Part shown: in pieces, positions 8,647 to 17,176 of the stretch
Layout of the letters: every line of letters starts with the position of its first letter
Position numbering within the stretch: the first letter of the stretch is position 1
Origin: a bacterium
GTDB lineage: Bacteria > CLD3 > SB21
Direction: 5' to 3'
Length of the DNA stretch: 52,700 nt
NCBI GenBank assembly: GCA_013360215.1
Contig: JABWCP010000039.1
Coordinates: 1-52,700 of the forward strand
Program-made: the position numbers and the translations under genes
Notes under the pieces: model-generated
What the model saw: the letters and a program-made list of their open reading frames with translations, nothing else
What the model was told of the DNA's origin: nothing
Database searches by the model: none

Positions 8647-9419
8647 TGGATCGTACCTTGCAGATAATCGGCCGCATAACCACCGATATCAACCCGATCA
8701 CCGCGCAATTTACAAAAAATTTCACCGCCGCGTTTTGAAACCTGAAGTGCATACAATTCATCTTTTCCCAGCCGCTCCGCCCAGTACGGGATCAGCGAAC
8801 AATGCGCCGAACCGGTGACAGGGTCTTCATTGATACCGACGCTCGGTGCGAAAAATCGTGACACAAAATCCGTCGTATCGCCCCGCGCCGTGACGATAAC
8901 TTTTTCGCCTAATGATTTTAGCATTGTGAAATCCGGCGACAATGCACGCACCGTCGCTTCGGAGTCAAATACGCAAAAGTAATCGCGTGCTTTAAGAATT
9001 ACGTCCGGATTGGCGCCAAGACCTTCAACTAATGCCCGCGGCACCGTGCAGGGTAAGGGTTTGCGTGCGGGAAAATCCATAAGCAACTTTCCGTCAGGTA
9101 AACGACGTATGGTCAATTTTCCGCTTTGCGTGTGAAAATGTATTTCCGATCGTTCAAAGTGCAGGTGTTCAAAAAGCACATGGGCCGTCGCCAGTGTGGC
9201 ATGACCGCAAAGATCAATTTCCACTTCCGGGGTAAACCACCGCAATGCAAAATCGTCACCTTGCGGAATAAAAAACGCCGTTTCCGAAAGATTGTTTTCA
9301 GCGGCAATACCCCTCATTATTTCATCTTCCGGCCAGACTTGCATCGGGCAAACCGCTGCCGGATTGCCGGAAAAAACTTTACGCGTAAACGCATCCACCT
9401 GATACATTGTGATTTTCAT
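8640..9419 (-). CDS. PhzF-family isomerase/epimerase
   Basis: A 259-residue two-domain PhzF-like protein, normal in length. The start MYQVDAFTRKVFSGNPAAVC, the catalytic-type Glu46 in NNLSETAFF, the DLCGHATLA segment near 69-77, and a C-terminal-half DPVTGSAHCSL are all typical. PhzF itself isomerises dihydro-hydroxyanthranilate, but most relatives have unknown substrates and no phenazine genes are present. It lies two bases after the YcbX-like gene and overlaps the VOC gene, so it belongs to the same transcript. Confidence 0.92.
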   Translation of the reverse strand: MKITMYQVDAFTRKVFSGNPAAVCPMQVWPEDEIMRGIAAENNLSETAFFIPQGDDFALRWFTPEVEIDLCGHATLATAHVLFEHLHFERSEIHFHTQSGKLTIRRLPDGKLLMDFPARKPLPCTVPRALVEGLGANPDVILKARDYFCVFDSEATVRALSPDFTMLKSLGEKVIVTARGDTTDFVSRFFAPSVGINEDPVTGSAHCSLIPYWAERLGKDELYALQVSKRGGEIFCKLRGDRVDIGGYAADYLQGTIQW

Positions 9420-9421
9420 TT

Positions 9422-10225
9422 TTATGATCCCGTATAAGTGATCGTATCGCCGATACGCAGTTTACCGTTTTTTTGCACCGGAATAAGATTCATCCCGAAC
9501 ATAATTTTACCCTCCGCGCTCCGGCGATATGTCGCCAGTGTTTTCAAAGGTTCCGCACCACTTTCGGTTGTCTCCGGATCCACCGTCGTCAGTACACAAC
9601 GGGAACACCGTTTGACGCCGCGAAACTCTACTGCACCGGTACGCATGATTTGCCATGTATCTTCTTCATGCGCCGCGCAACCGCTTACGACGATATTTGG
9701 GCGAAATCGTGTCATCGTCACCGGCGAAGCCAGTTTGGAATTGAGTAATTCTAACGAGGCTTCCGAAATCACCAGCGCTGGATACGCATCGGCAAAACTC
9801 ACGTGATCATCGGCAACGGCATACTTGCGATCCACCGGTCGTAAAAACTGTGGCTGCATACGAACTAACCGGTAGCGCGCACCGAGAAACTGGCTCAGCC
9901 ATTCGGCCGGTGCGCCGCCGCAATCCCATGCTTCGCACGTATCTTCCCATACCGTGACGCGGACGATGCTGTGCGGCATAAGATGGATCGGTGTTGCAAA
10001 AAGCTCCATCCCCGGCGCCCGCATATACAAAATACCGCTTTCGATCGAGGGTTCGATCCATAACAATGGATGCACCTCACGCGCCGTCACAAAACGACCG
10101 GATGTATCCACGATCATAAAACGCCGATCATCGGTAAATCCGTACGCATCCAACGTAACTGACGGGACGGAAAATCCTTTGCAGGATTTGATCGGATAAA
10201 TGCGAAGATCGCTGATTTGTACCAT
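9422..10225 (-). CDS. YcbX-like MOSC protein with N-terminal beta-barrel
   Basis: A 267-residue protein combining a MOSC_N barrel (start ISDLRIYPIKSCKG) and a C-terminal MOSC domain with a VKRCSRCVLTTVDP segment holding the conserved cysteine. This is the YcbX/mARC arrangement, in which Moco-dependent enzymes reduce N-hydroxylated bases and drugs. The longer open frame to 10315 adds residues with no family match, so I used ATG 10225. No Shine-Dalgarno site is evident. Second MOSC protein in this window. Confidence 0.9.
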   Translation of the reverse strand: MVQISDLRIYPIKSCKGFSVPSVTLDAYGFTDDRRFMIVDTSGRFVTAREVHPLLWIEPSIESGILYMRAPGMELFATPIHLMPHSIVRVTVWEDTCEAWDCGGAPAEWLSQFLGARYRLVRMQPQFLRPVDRKYAVADDHVSFADAYPALVISEASLELLNSKLASPVTMTRFRPNIVVSGCAAHEEDTWQIMRTGAVEFRGVKRCSRCVLTTVDPETTESGAEPLKTLATYRRSAEGKIMFGMNLIPVQKNGKLRIGDTITYTGS

Positions 10226-10248
10226 TTTTATTTTTTTTAAAGTTAATG

Positions 10249-10998
10249 TTATTTGTGAATACGCCCGATGCGCATAAACATCGGCCATTCGACCGGGCGT
10301 TTCTCCGAACCCCAAAGATTGTGCAGTTCACCGGTTATCCAATCAACCGGATCTTTGCCGTGTACTTTTAAATAACCTTGCACGCTGGACCATGTACGCA
10401 AGTAGCCGATCAAATCATCTACTGTCAGAGTATGATTGATAGCAAAGGAAGGCGCTGAAATTTCCTCAAATGGAAACGGTATCGTTTTATATTGCTCCTC
10501 AACCCAGCGTCGTTCTTTGGGCCAAAATGGCCCGGCTATATCGTAATACAAACGATCTACGAGGATATCTATTTCGTTAGAAATCTTTACACGATCATAC
10601 GCCCATACTGCGAGAAGAGCGTCCGGCCGAGCTACACGTTTGACTTCGCCGTAAAACGCATGCATGTCAAACCAATGAATGGATGCGGCCGCTGTGATGA
10701 TATCCACACTACCTGTTTCTAAATGACTTTGTTCTGCGGGTTCTACAAAATAATGAACTTTCGGATGCGGTTGCGCTTGGCGAATCTGCTGTGCGCTGGC
10801 ATCGGTCGCCGTAACAGTATCAAAAGATTCTGCTAACCGGATTGCCGCCTGCCCATTACCGGTGCCGCAATCCCACGCGTTTTCTTGCCGCGCCGTAAGA
10901 CTTATCAGCCACGCATAAAAGGGTTCCGGATAATGCGGGCGAAACGTCGCATAGGCTTCCGCATGACCGGAAAAATGATCTTTAAATATTATATCCAT
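10249..10998 (-). CDS. Class I SAM-dependent methyltransferase
   Basis: A 249-residue Rossmann-fold methyltransferase of the Methyltransf_11 type. Motif I is WDCGTGNGQAA (about 42-52), the next acidic strand end is VTATDAS, and the post-motif SIHWFD segment resembles trans-aconitate methyltransferase-like enzymes. ATG 10998 overlaps the ACT gene stop by ten bases and is preceded by GGTAGA. An extension to 11037 is not supported by homology. The acceptor is unknown. Confidence 0.88.
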   Translation of the reverse strand: MDIIFKDHFSGHAEAYATFRPHYPEPFYAWLISLTARQENAWDCGTGNGQAAIRLAESFDTVTATDASAQQIRQAQPHPKVHYFVEPAEQSHLETGSVDIITAAASIHWFDMHAFYGEVKRVARPDALLAVWAYDRVKISNEIDILVDRLYYDIAGPFWPKERRWVEEQYKTIPFPFEEISAPSFAINHTLTVDDLIGYLRTWSSVQGYLKVHGKDPVDWITGELHNLWGSEKRPVEWPMFMRIGRIHK

Positions 10999-11372
10999 TC
11001 TACCACGTCGTCGAGCACTGCACGTGCAGGGCTCCAATTTTCTTCTTTGACTAAAATATAATCCGTATCGAACGTCGAGACGGCAAAAATACTGATCCCG
11101 GCTTCACCAAGCGGTGCGATCACCGAAGCCAATACGCCCGTCATTTCAAAAGGTATCGGTCCCACGATTTTAAAAGCACGCCAACCGTGTTCAGCTCGGG
11201 CATCCGGCGGGACAAGGATTTGTTTACACACGATACTCAATTCCTCATCTGTTCGCGTAACCGAAAAAAAACCATCTTTCGATTGGAGCCAGGGCGGCCA
11301 CGGCGCATCCGATGCTAAACGAACAACCGACAATCCGGCCGGTCCGTTTTGTATTCGGAGTTTGGTTTTCAT
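10989..11372 (-). CDS. ACT-domain protein, CASTOR/ACT_7-like
   Basis: A 127-residue protein whose second half (PIPFEMTGVLASVIAPLGEA, then ISIFAVSTFDTDYILVKEE) is a typical ACT_7 ligand-binding unit. The first half is the degenerate partner domain found in such proteins. ACT domains sense amino acids. It overlaps the PLP-enzyme gene by four bases (ATGA, 11369-11372) and the methyltransferase by ten, so the three are translationally linked. An amino-acid-sensing role alongside the sulphur amino-acid enzyme is a reasonable inference. Confidence 0.85.
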   Translation of the reverse strand: MKTKLRIQNGPAGLSVVRLASDAPWPPWLQSKDGFFSVTRTDEELSIVCKQILVPPDARAEHGWRAFKIVGPIPFEMTGVLASVIAPLGEAGISIFAVSTFDTDYILVKEENWSPARAVLDDVVEWI

Positions 11373-12514
11373 GAACGCAACGCCTCTCGAATATCATCAA
11401 GTATATCCGTGGCGTTTTCGATACCGACGGACAATCGCATCAGCGCATCCGTAATACCCGCTTGTTTTTTTTCCTCGGCCGAAAGGCGCAGATGTGAAGT
11501 TTTAGAAGGCATACACAGTGTGGATTCTACACCGCCAAGACTCAGCGCCGGCTTGATCAATCTCAGTTGTTCTAAAAATTGATCCGGTGAAATAACCGCG
11601 GTATCAATATCAAAGGATAACATCCCGCCAAAACCTCGCATCTGACGCTTCGCAACGGCATGACCGTCGTGCGATGCCAGCCCGGGATAATAAACGCGTT
11701 TGATACGTTTCTCATTTTGCAATGCTTCAGCCAGCGTCATCGCATTATGATTATGACGGTCAACCCGAACCGAAAGCGTTTTGATACTGCGCTCCAGCAG
11801 ATAACACGTTTCGGCATTGAGGCTACCGCCGAACATGTTGGCTTTTTTTCGAATCGCATCCGCTAACGCTTCGCGGGTAACGATCACACCGCAACAAATA
11901 TCGCTATGCCCGCCGAGATACTTGGTACCGCTGTGCATTACGATGTCTATTCCGAGTGCGATAGGATTCTGATTGACGGACGACGCAAACGTATTGTCAA
12001 TCATCGTCGTGACGCCGTGCTTTTTACCGATGGCCGCGATCACCTCTATATCTATGATTTTGAGCAACGGATTGTTAGGCGTTTCGATGTAGATCAATTT
12101 GGTGTTGGGCCGAATTGCCTTTTCATACTCTGCAGGATCCAGCGATCGGACAAACGAATATTCAATACCGAGCGGTTCCAGTTGTGTCGCTGCGAAATGG
12201 TACGTACCGCCGTAAATATCGTATTGCAGTAAAATATGATCGCCTTTGCGGGCTAATGTGAGCATCGTCGTGCTGATCGCCGCCATACCGGAGCTAAACA
12301 ATACACCGGCTTCGGCTTTTTCCAATGCGGCAATTTTTTCAATGACCGCCTGTTGGTTCGGTGTATTGTAATACCGCGGATACACCATCGGCCCGGCGGT
12401 TTTGTATTCAAACGCCGTAGAAGTATAAATCGGTGTATTGACACCGGGAAATTCACCGCTGCGTTTGGTACCGGCATGGATACACAAGGAGTCATCCGAT
12501 AATTTTTTCTGCAT
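11369..12514 (-). CDS. Cys/Met-metabolism PLP enzyme (cystathionine gamma-synthase/lyase or methionine gamma-lyase type)
   Basis: A 381-residue gamma-family PLP enzyme. Visible are the N-terminal IHAG, phosphate-binding SSGMAAIS (74-81), Asp173 in MIDNTF, the Schiff-base Lys198 in HSGTKYLGGH, and the C-terminal LGGVESTLCMPS loop. These define the Cys_Met_Meta_PP family but do not separate synthase from lyase. ATG 12514 has an AAGGA site seven bases upstream. A GTG directly in front would add one residue. It overlaps the ACT gene and follows a small EamA protein by 15 bases. Confidence 0.92.
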   Translation of the reverse strand: MQKKLSDDSLCIHAGTKRSGEFPGVNTPIYTSTAFEYKTAGPMVYPRYYNTPNQQAVIEKIAALEKAEAGVLFSSGMAAISTTMLTLARKGDHILLQYDIYGGTYHFAATQLEPLGIEYSFVRSLDPAEYEKAIRPNTKLIYIETPNNPLLKIIDIEVIAAIGKKHGVTTMIDNTFASSVNQNPIALGIDIVMHSGTKYLGGHSDICCGVIVTREALADAIRKKANMFGGSLNAETCYLLERSIKTLSVRVDRHNHNAMTLAEALQNEKRIKRVYYPGLASHDGHAVAKRQMRGFGGMLSFDIDTAVISPDQFLEQLRLIKPALSLGGVESTLCMPSKTSHLRLSAEEKKQAGITDALMRLSVGIENATDILDDIREALRS

Positions 12515-12529
12515 CACAATTTCCTTTTT

Positions 12530-12961
12530 TTAAGATGGTTTGAAAATCAACCACAAGCCGCCCATACATAAAACAATACCGGTTATTTTTTCCCATGATA
12601 AATGTTCATTGAAAAACAGAATGCCTATGGGCAAAAGCAAAAGTGTCACGGTCACATTGGATGTCACGGCGCCAAGACTGATATTCCACCCGGCACGGTA
12701 AGCCAGTAAAAAGCCAATTTCTATGCCGACGATCGCAATACCGACAGCCAACGTGGCCCAGTTGACATCCCGCCAACCTGCTTGCGTTAGATGGGTATCG
12801 CTAAAAAACGGATACAAACATAACGAGGTCGTCAACGCTACCGCATAAGCGATGATCGTCGGAATGATCGGATTGAGATGCGACGGTATGGATTTTTGTG
12901 CGATATGGTAGATCACGTTGGATGCCACCGTCAACATCATCGGAAAATAAAAAGATTTCAT
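12530..12961 (-). CDS. Half-size EamA/SMR-like DMT membrane protein
   Basis: A 143-residue protein with about five hydrophobic helices and the ending IGILFFNEHLSWEKITGIVL plus GLWLIF, which is the second half of an EamA repeat. It is half the usual exporter length, so it should act as a dimer. ATG 12961 with a GAAAG site. Neighbours are a DinB protein upstream and the gamma-family PLP enzyme downstream. Substrate unknown. Confidence 0.82.
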   Translation of the reverse strand: MKSFYFPMMLTVASNVIYHIAQKSIPSHLNPIIPTIIAYAVALTTSLCLYPFFSDTHLTQAGWRDVNWATLAVGIAIVGIEIGFLLAYRAGWNISLGAVTSNVTVTLLLLPIGILFFNEHLSWEKITGIVLCMGGLWLIFKPS

Positions 12962-12984
12962 AGATCTTTCGGTTAATAGCCGAT

Positions 12985-13497
12985 TTATTTTTTTAGATAG
13001 CGCTCTTTGATGATGCCCACATGGTGCAATTCATGCCCGACTAAAATATAAGCCATCGCACGTACGCTGGTTGTGCGCCCGTTGGCCGTGCCGCGCTCCT
13101 GCAACGCTTCGTCGTCCAAGCTTTCAAATAGCGTGAGCGAAGCGGCCCGCACGGTTTGGTATTCGTTCAAAATACTCTCTGCGGTACGCTGCGTTGCTTT
13201 GGACGCGGGTACGTATATGTTTTCATCAAATCCCGGCAAATCGGTTTTGTCTTTTCGCGCAAAACGAAGCGCACGATACGAAAAAATTCGTTCGGCATCG
13301 GATAAGTGCATCAAAACTTCTTTGATACTCCATTTTCCTTCAGCATAACGATAGTTCAACAGATCTTCGCTCAATGGGCTAATGAGTTTTACGGTATTCT
13401 CTACACCTTGCCGCATTTGTTGTACAATATCGCCGTCCGGTACTTTGCTTACGTACGTTTCAAAAAACGAGGGGTATTCATCTTTCGTTGGACGCAT
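12985..13497 (-). CDS. DinB_2-type putative metal-dependent protein (third of four)
   Basis: A 170-residue DinB-superfamily protein. Metal ligands are likely His64 (VLMHLSDAER) and His155/His159 in GHELHHVGIIKERYL. The KWSIKEVLMHL and ERIFSYR segments are typical of the DinB_2 group. ATG 13497 has a very good CAGGAG site. It is one of several DinB-fold genes here, with low mutual similarity outside the histidine motifs, so they are not recent duplicates. Confidence 0.87.
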   Translation of the reverse strand: MRPTKDEYPSFFETYVSKVPDGDIVQQMRQGVENTVKLISPLSEDLLNYRYAEGKWSIKEVLMHLSDAERIFSYRALRFARKDKTDLPGFDENIYVPASKATQRTAESILNEYQTVRAASLTLFESLDDEALQERGTANGRTTSVRAMAYILVGHELHHVGIIKERYLKK

Positions 13498-13546
13498 ATG
13501 CGCTCCTGTTGGTTATGGCTTATTATAGATGACGTCTTTCAATAAC

Positions 13547-14056
13547 TTAATAGCCGACGTTTTTACTGCGGCGTTCCATCAATACCACGTCGCGCCAAAC
13601 TCCTTGATACTGACCTAATTTCTCTCGATAGCCTATTTCACGAAATCCGCAAGCTGCGTGTAATTTCAAACTGGCTGTATTCTCGCGTAAAATTCCCGCT
13701 TGTAAAGTCCACAATCCTTGCGATTCCGATGAAACCGTCAATTGATTAAGTAGTTTTTTTCCAATTCCTTTTCCCTTATAAGCCGGGTGAATATACACAC
13801 TCACCTCAGCTACACCGGCATATACACAACGGCCGGACACCGGCGTCAATGCAGCCCATCCGGCGATAATATTATTATCCATCGCCACAAAACGGCATTG
13901 CGGTATATGTGCTTTATCCCATGCCTCCCAACTCGGTACGGATGTTTCAAGCGTAGCATTTCCCGTTTCAATGCCGGCCTGATATATGGCGGCGACTTCC
14001 GGCCAATGCTTAGACTCCATCATTTGCAATGCGTATGTATTTGTTGTCGCGTTCAC
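13547..14056 (-). CDS. GNAT acetyltransferase, phosphinothricin/PAT-like
   Basis: A 169-residue GNAT protein of the phosphinothricin/methionine-sulfoximine acetyltransferase-like group. AIYQAGIETGNATLET near the start, the acetyl-CoA loop YKGKGIGKKLL, and SLKLHAACGFREIGYREKLG with GVWRDVVLM at the end are typical. I chose GTG 14056, one base after the lipoprotein stop and nine bases behind a GGAG site inside that gene. A longer frame to 14113 overlaps the lipoprotein gene and has no family match. The amine substrate is unproven. Confidence 0.88.
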   Translation of the reverse strand: MNATTNTYALQMMESKHWPEVAAIYQAGIETGNATLETSVPSWEAWDKAHIPQCRFVAMDNNIIAGWAALTPVSGRCVYAGVAEVSVYIHPAYKGKGIGKKLLNQLTVSSESQGLWTLQAGILRENTASLKLHAACGFREIGYREKLGQYQGVWRDVVLMERRSKNVGY

Positions 14057-14057
14057 T

Positions 14058-14627
14058 TTATTTTTCTCCGGCTTTGATGGATCCACCGGCCGTCGTATTA
14101 AATGCGCATGCATGCAAAATCAATTGCCCATTAGTTGTATCGGCGCTCATGCTGATCCACCCGTAGTGATGTTGATCGCTTACGGTAAAACGTACGCCCA
14201 CAAATTGATGATTCGCTTTAGACCAATTGCCCCGCCAGACGGAATCGGTAGCAGATGTATAAAGAATCGAACACAAATCATTTTCGAACACATCCCATTG
14301 TTTAGGACTTGCGGGCGACGATGAAATAAGCGCGTTCTGAGCAAGAGCGGGTATCTCCGCTGATGAAGTATTGTACAACACGGCATTGGAAGTGGTGCCG
14401 TTGATTACAAACTGCAACACGGTTTTTCCGTCTTCCTGCATTAGTGATGTGGTGAAGGAATAATCCTCCGCACCGTTGCTATCCAGATCCACCGTCTGCG
14501 GTGACAGATATTTGACGGCACGATCATTGAGCGAACGATGAAAAATTTCTTTCTCTGACGAAGTTTTATCTTCGCCGCATCCGATCAATATCAAAACACA
14601 CGATACGGTTAGAGTCATTCGTAACAT
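14058..14627 (-). CDS. Hypothetical lipoprotein
   Basis: A 189-residue protein with a lipoprotein signal: hydrophobic MTLTVSCVLILIG and lipobox cysteine at position 17 (LIGC). The mature part has a DLDSNGAEDYSF acidic loop and is otherwise beta-rich, with no recognised domain. ATG 14627 follows a GGGGA site. ATG 14618 is a possible alternative. It is followed by the PAT-like acetyltransferase with no spacer. Confidence 0.75.
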   Translation of the reverse strand: MLRMTLTVSCVLILIGCGEDKTSSEKEIFHRSLNDRAVKYLSPQTVDLDSNGAEDYSFTTSLMQEDGKTVLQFVINGTTSNAVLYNTSSAEIPALAQNALISSSPASPKQWDVFENDLCSILYTSATDSVWRGNWSKANHQFVGVRFTVSDQHHYGWISMSADTTNGQLILHACAFNTTAGGSIKAGEK

Positions 14628-14735
14628 ACGTTTCCCCGATTTAGTTACTTAGAAATAGTAAATTGTAAAACATAACTTTTTTTACCTGTACTTATATCAT
14701 ATCTGCATATTTTCTTAGTACGCGTTTTTTGAACT

Positions 14736-15194
14736 TTATTTCAACGCTGTTGTTACGGGTAAAAAATAGCGATACGTATCTGTGTTGCGCTGATAACCTA
14801 ATTTTTCATACAGCGCCTGCGCTTGAACATTTTCAACACCTGTTTCCAGTTCAATGCCTTTAGCGCCTGTTTCGACGGCAAAGCGACGTGCTTTTTCCAT
14901 CAAAGCCTCACCGACACCCGATCGGCGCGCCGTTTGGCTCACGTATAAATCATTAAGTAACCAAACCGGTTGCATGGACACCGATGAAAAAAGAGGATAC
15001 AACTGCGTAAAACCCACGGCGTTTTCTTTCGCATCCAGGGCTATAAAAACAACGGACTCCCCGTTACGAATCCGGGTCGATAAAAAAATTTTGGCCGCCG
15101 ATTCATCGGACGATTGATGATAAAACATTTGATATGCATCAAAAAGTGGTACCAATTTGTCTATATGCCGTTCTTCACAGCGTATGATATTCAT
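14736..15194 (-). CDS. GNAT acetyltransferase
   Basis: A 152-residue single-domain GNAT protein. VVFIALDAKENAVGFTQLYP forms strands 2-4, and the acetyl-CoA loop is RRSGVGEALM after LNDLYVSQTA. QALYEKLGYQ marks the C-terminal motif B. It overlaps the YfiT-like gene by four bases (ATGA 15191-15194), so translation is coupled. Substrate unknown. Confidence 0.9.
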   Translation of the reverse strand: MNIIRCEERHIDKLVPLFDAYQMFYHQSSDESAAKIFLSTRIRNGESVVFIALDAKENAVGFTQLYPLFSSVSMQPVWLLNDLYVSQTARRSGVGEALMEKARRFAVETGAKGIELETGVENVQAQALYEKLGYQRNTDTYRYFLPVTTALK

Positions 15195-15745
15195 CCGCGT
15201 TTCCTTTTATTCTTCGATGTTTTTTTCACCTGTTTTGTTTTTGCTTTTTTGGCCGGTTTGTTTTTTCCTGTCCAGCCCATACGAACACGCAAACCATTGA
15301 TGTGCTCGCAGTGTTTTTCACCATGATTGGCATACGTCAAAAGAATACGCTCCAGTGACATTACACCGTTTGCGGGATGCATGACTGTCCGCGACCAATC
15401 GGATTCTTGCACGCGATCCCAAAACTGTCCCCATCGTGCATGCAACGCTTTGATAATCGTCATCGAATAATCCACCGGTAAACTCTTGCCGTCTTCCATT
15501 TCTGCCCAGGCATCCTGATCGTACGGTTTGATCGTCGGATGATCTTCCGACACAGCCAGTTTAGCCCGGATATAGGCATTCATATGCGAATCGGCGATAT
15601 GATGCACAACCTGACGCGGCGTCCATCCGCCTTCACGATACGGCGTATCCATTTGTTTTTTGTTCAAGCCGGCTATGGCTTTTTCTAAGTTTTTGGGTAA
15701 GTCTTTGATCTTTTTTATCAGTATCCCACGTTCATCGCGTGTCAT
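15191..15745 (-). CDS. YfiT-like DinB protein with a lysine-rich tail (fourth DinB)
   Basis: A 184-residue protein closely resembling the YfiT/BstA group (putative metal-dependent hydrolase or bacillithiol S-transferase): GGWTPRQVVHHIADSHMNAY, and His141/His145 in HGEKHCEHI, with His49 as third ligand. The family core ends near residue 158. Residues 161-184 are an added tail with 13 lysines or arginines, which suggests nucleic-acid or membrane-surface contact. ATG 15745 has an AAGGA site. It overlaps the following acetyltransferase gene by four bases. Confidence 0.9.
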   Translation of the reverse strand: MTRDERGILIKKIKDLPKNLEKAIAGLNKKQMDTPYREGGWTPRQVVHHIADSHMNAYIRAKLAVSEDHPTIKPYDQDAWAEMEDGKSLPVDYSMTIIKALHARWGQFWDRVQESDWSRTVMHPANGVMSLERILLTYANHGEKHCEHINGLRVRMGWTGKNKPAKKAKTKQVKKTSKNKRKRG

Positions 15746-15775
15746 ATCAATTCCTTTTTATTTATACAACCAACA

Positions 15776-16174
15776 TTATTTGCTATTGTTTTGAATCAAT
15801 GCCACTTTGAATGGCAGTAGTTGGGCTGTCATGACACCCGCTTGCACAGCGGCGTCACCGGCCATGATTTTTTGTGCCGCACTTTCATCCGTCGCCCAAA
15901 ACACCGCGATACCAAACGTATTTTCATTCATCACATCCGTTCGTCCTGCAAAAATCAAAGTACCTTCAGCCAACAAGTTTTTGAGGTAATTGAAATGACG
16001 TCCGACGGCCGCGTTATCTGCCTCTTTCCAGTTTTCTTCTTTGAGTAAATCCGGCCGAAGTTTGAGGACATACACAAATTGTTTTTTACCGGTATTTTTA
16101 TCGGCCGGTTTTTTTTCTTCCTGCGCACAAAGTACGCTCGCCATAAAAACCCATAGAACCACATAACGCATCAT
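15776..16174 (-). CDS. Exported YCII-domain protein
   Basis: A 132-residue protein with an N-terminal signal sequence (hydrophobic VVLWVFMASVLCA, likely cut before QEEKK) and a YCII-related domain. The conserved His is in VGRHFNYLKNLLAEG and the acidic partner is in MAGDAAVQAG. YCII proteins are dimeric alpha-beta barrel-like enzymes that are usually cytoplasmic, so export is uncommon. The second ATG (16171) removes one residue. It overlaps the upstream GNAT gene by four bases (16171-16174). Confidence 0.82.
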   Translation of the reverse strand: MMRYVVLWVFMASVLCAQEEKKPADKNTGKKQFVYVLKLRPDLLKEENWKEADNAAVGRHFNYLKNLLAEGTLIFAGRTDVMNENTFGIAVFWATDESAAQKIMAGDAAVQAGVMTAQLLPFKVALIQNNSK

Positions 16175-16695
16175 AGAACCTCCGGGATGGTAACGGTGTG
16201 TGTTTCAGTTTTGTATATTTCAAATCCAAGTTTTTGATACAGCGGCAAAGCCCTCGGGTGATCAAGCGAACACGTATGCACCCAAAAACGCTGCGGCTTA
16301 TATTGCCACGCCTTTTCGATAATCCAGGTCAGCAAAAAGCGGCCGTAACGTTTACTGATAAATTCCGGTATGATGCCAAAATATTTCAATTCGATCTCCC
16401 CGGCTATACGACGATCTATCTCCGCATAACCTGCCGGCACACCGCGATCATACAGAACATAAACTTCCACCAGCGCATCCTGCGTCTCTTCGGCCAATTC
16501 TTCATCCGCCATTTTTTTTCGATCTATCCAATTCCAATCCGCACCCACCGCATCGTACAAAAACCGATAAAACTTTACCGTCGGATTTTCAGCGCGAATG
16601 ATCACACAATCGGGCGGCATCGCTAGAGTTTCGATGGACGGTTTTTGATGCATCGCCAGGTACGTCGTGACGACGCTTACGTCTTTCGTTTTCAT
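16171..16695 (-). CDS. GNAT acetyltransferase
   Basis: A 174-residue GNAT protein. The central VEVYVLYDRGVPAGYAEIDRR and IELKYFGIIPEFISKRYGR correspond to motifs D and A, and HPRALPLYQKLGFEIYKTE is motif B. The acetyl-CoA loop (SKRYGRFLL) is less canonical than in the neighbours. It overlaps both neighbours by ATGA junctions (16692-16695 and 16171-16174). Substrate unknown. Confidence 0.88.
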   Translation of the reverse strand: MKTKDVSVVTTYLAMHQKPSIETLAMPPDCVIIRAENPTVKFYRFLYDAVGADWNWIDRKKMADEELAEETQDALVEVYVLYDRGVPAGYAEIDRRIAGEIELKYFGIIPEFISKRYGRFLLTWIIEKAWQYKPQRFWVHTCSLDHPRALPLYQKLGFEIYKTETHTVTIPEVL

Positions 16696-17159
16696 AGACG
16701 GTTTTCCTTGGCGATTTTCGAATAAATATTCATATCTACGATTTCCATCAACCGTTCGGGTTTCGCGGTTACATTAAATCCAAATTGTTTGTAAAGCCCA
16801 TGTGCGTCAAGCGTGGCCAGCATCCATCGCCTCAGGTTTTGCAATTCGGGATGACTTTGGATGCATCCCATCAGCCATTTGGACAACCCTTTACCGCGGT
16901 GCGAAGCGACAACAAAAACGTCGGCAAGGTACGCAAATGTAGCATAATCCGTGATCACCCGTGCAAAACCGATTTGCTTCGCTTCATGATAGATGCCAAA
17001 ACAAAGCGAATGACGTATGGATTTTTCCACAACAGACCGGGGAATATCTTTTGCCCAATAAGACGCGCCTAAAAAACCATGAATCACATCCACATCCAGA
17101 TTTTTTGGATCGGTATCAATTACGTACGCTTCGTTTTTCCAAATCATTGTTGCGCCCAT
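16692..17159 (-). CDS. GNAT acetyltransferase next to PaiB
   Basis: A 155-residue GNAT protein with DYATFAYLADVFVVASHRGKG style motif A (ASHRGKGLSKWLM) and a C-terminal LYKQFGFNVT. It lies 17 bases after the PaiB-like gene, as the polyamine acetyltransferase PaiA lies beside PaiB in Bacillus. I infer a similar functional pair, though the sequence is not obviously a PaiA orthologue. ATG 17159 is used, and ATG 17147 is possible. Confidence 0.87.
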   Translation of the reverse strand: MGATMIWKNEAYVIDTDPKNLDVDVIHGFLGASYWAKDIPRSVVEKSIRHSLCFGIYHEAKQIGFARVITDYATFAYLADVFVVASHRGKGLSKWLMGCIQSHPELQNLRRWMLATLDAHGLYKQFGFNVTAKPERLMEIVDMNIYSKIAKENRL

Positions 17160-17176
17160 AAGTAAACATTTAAAAT

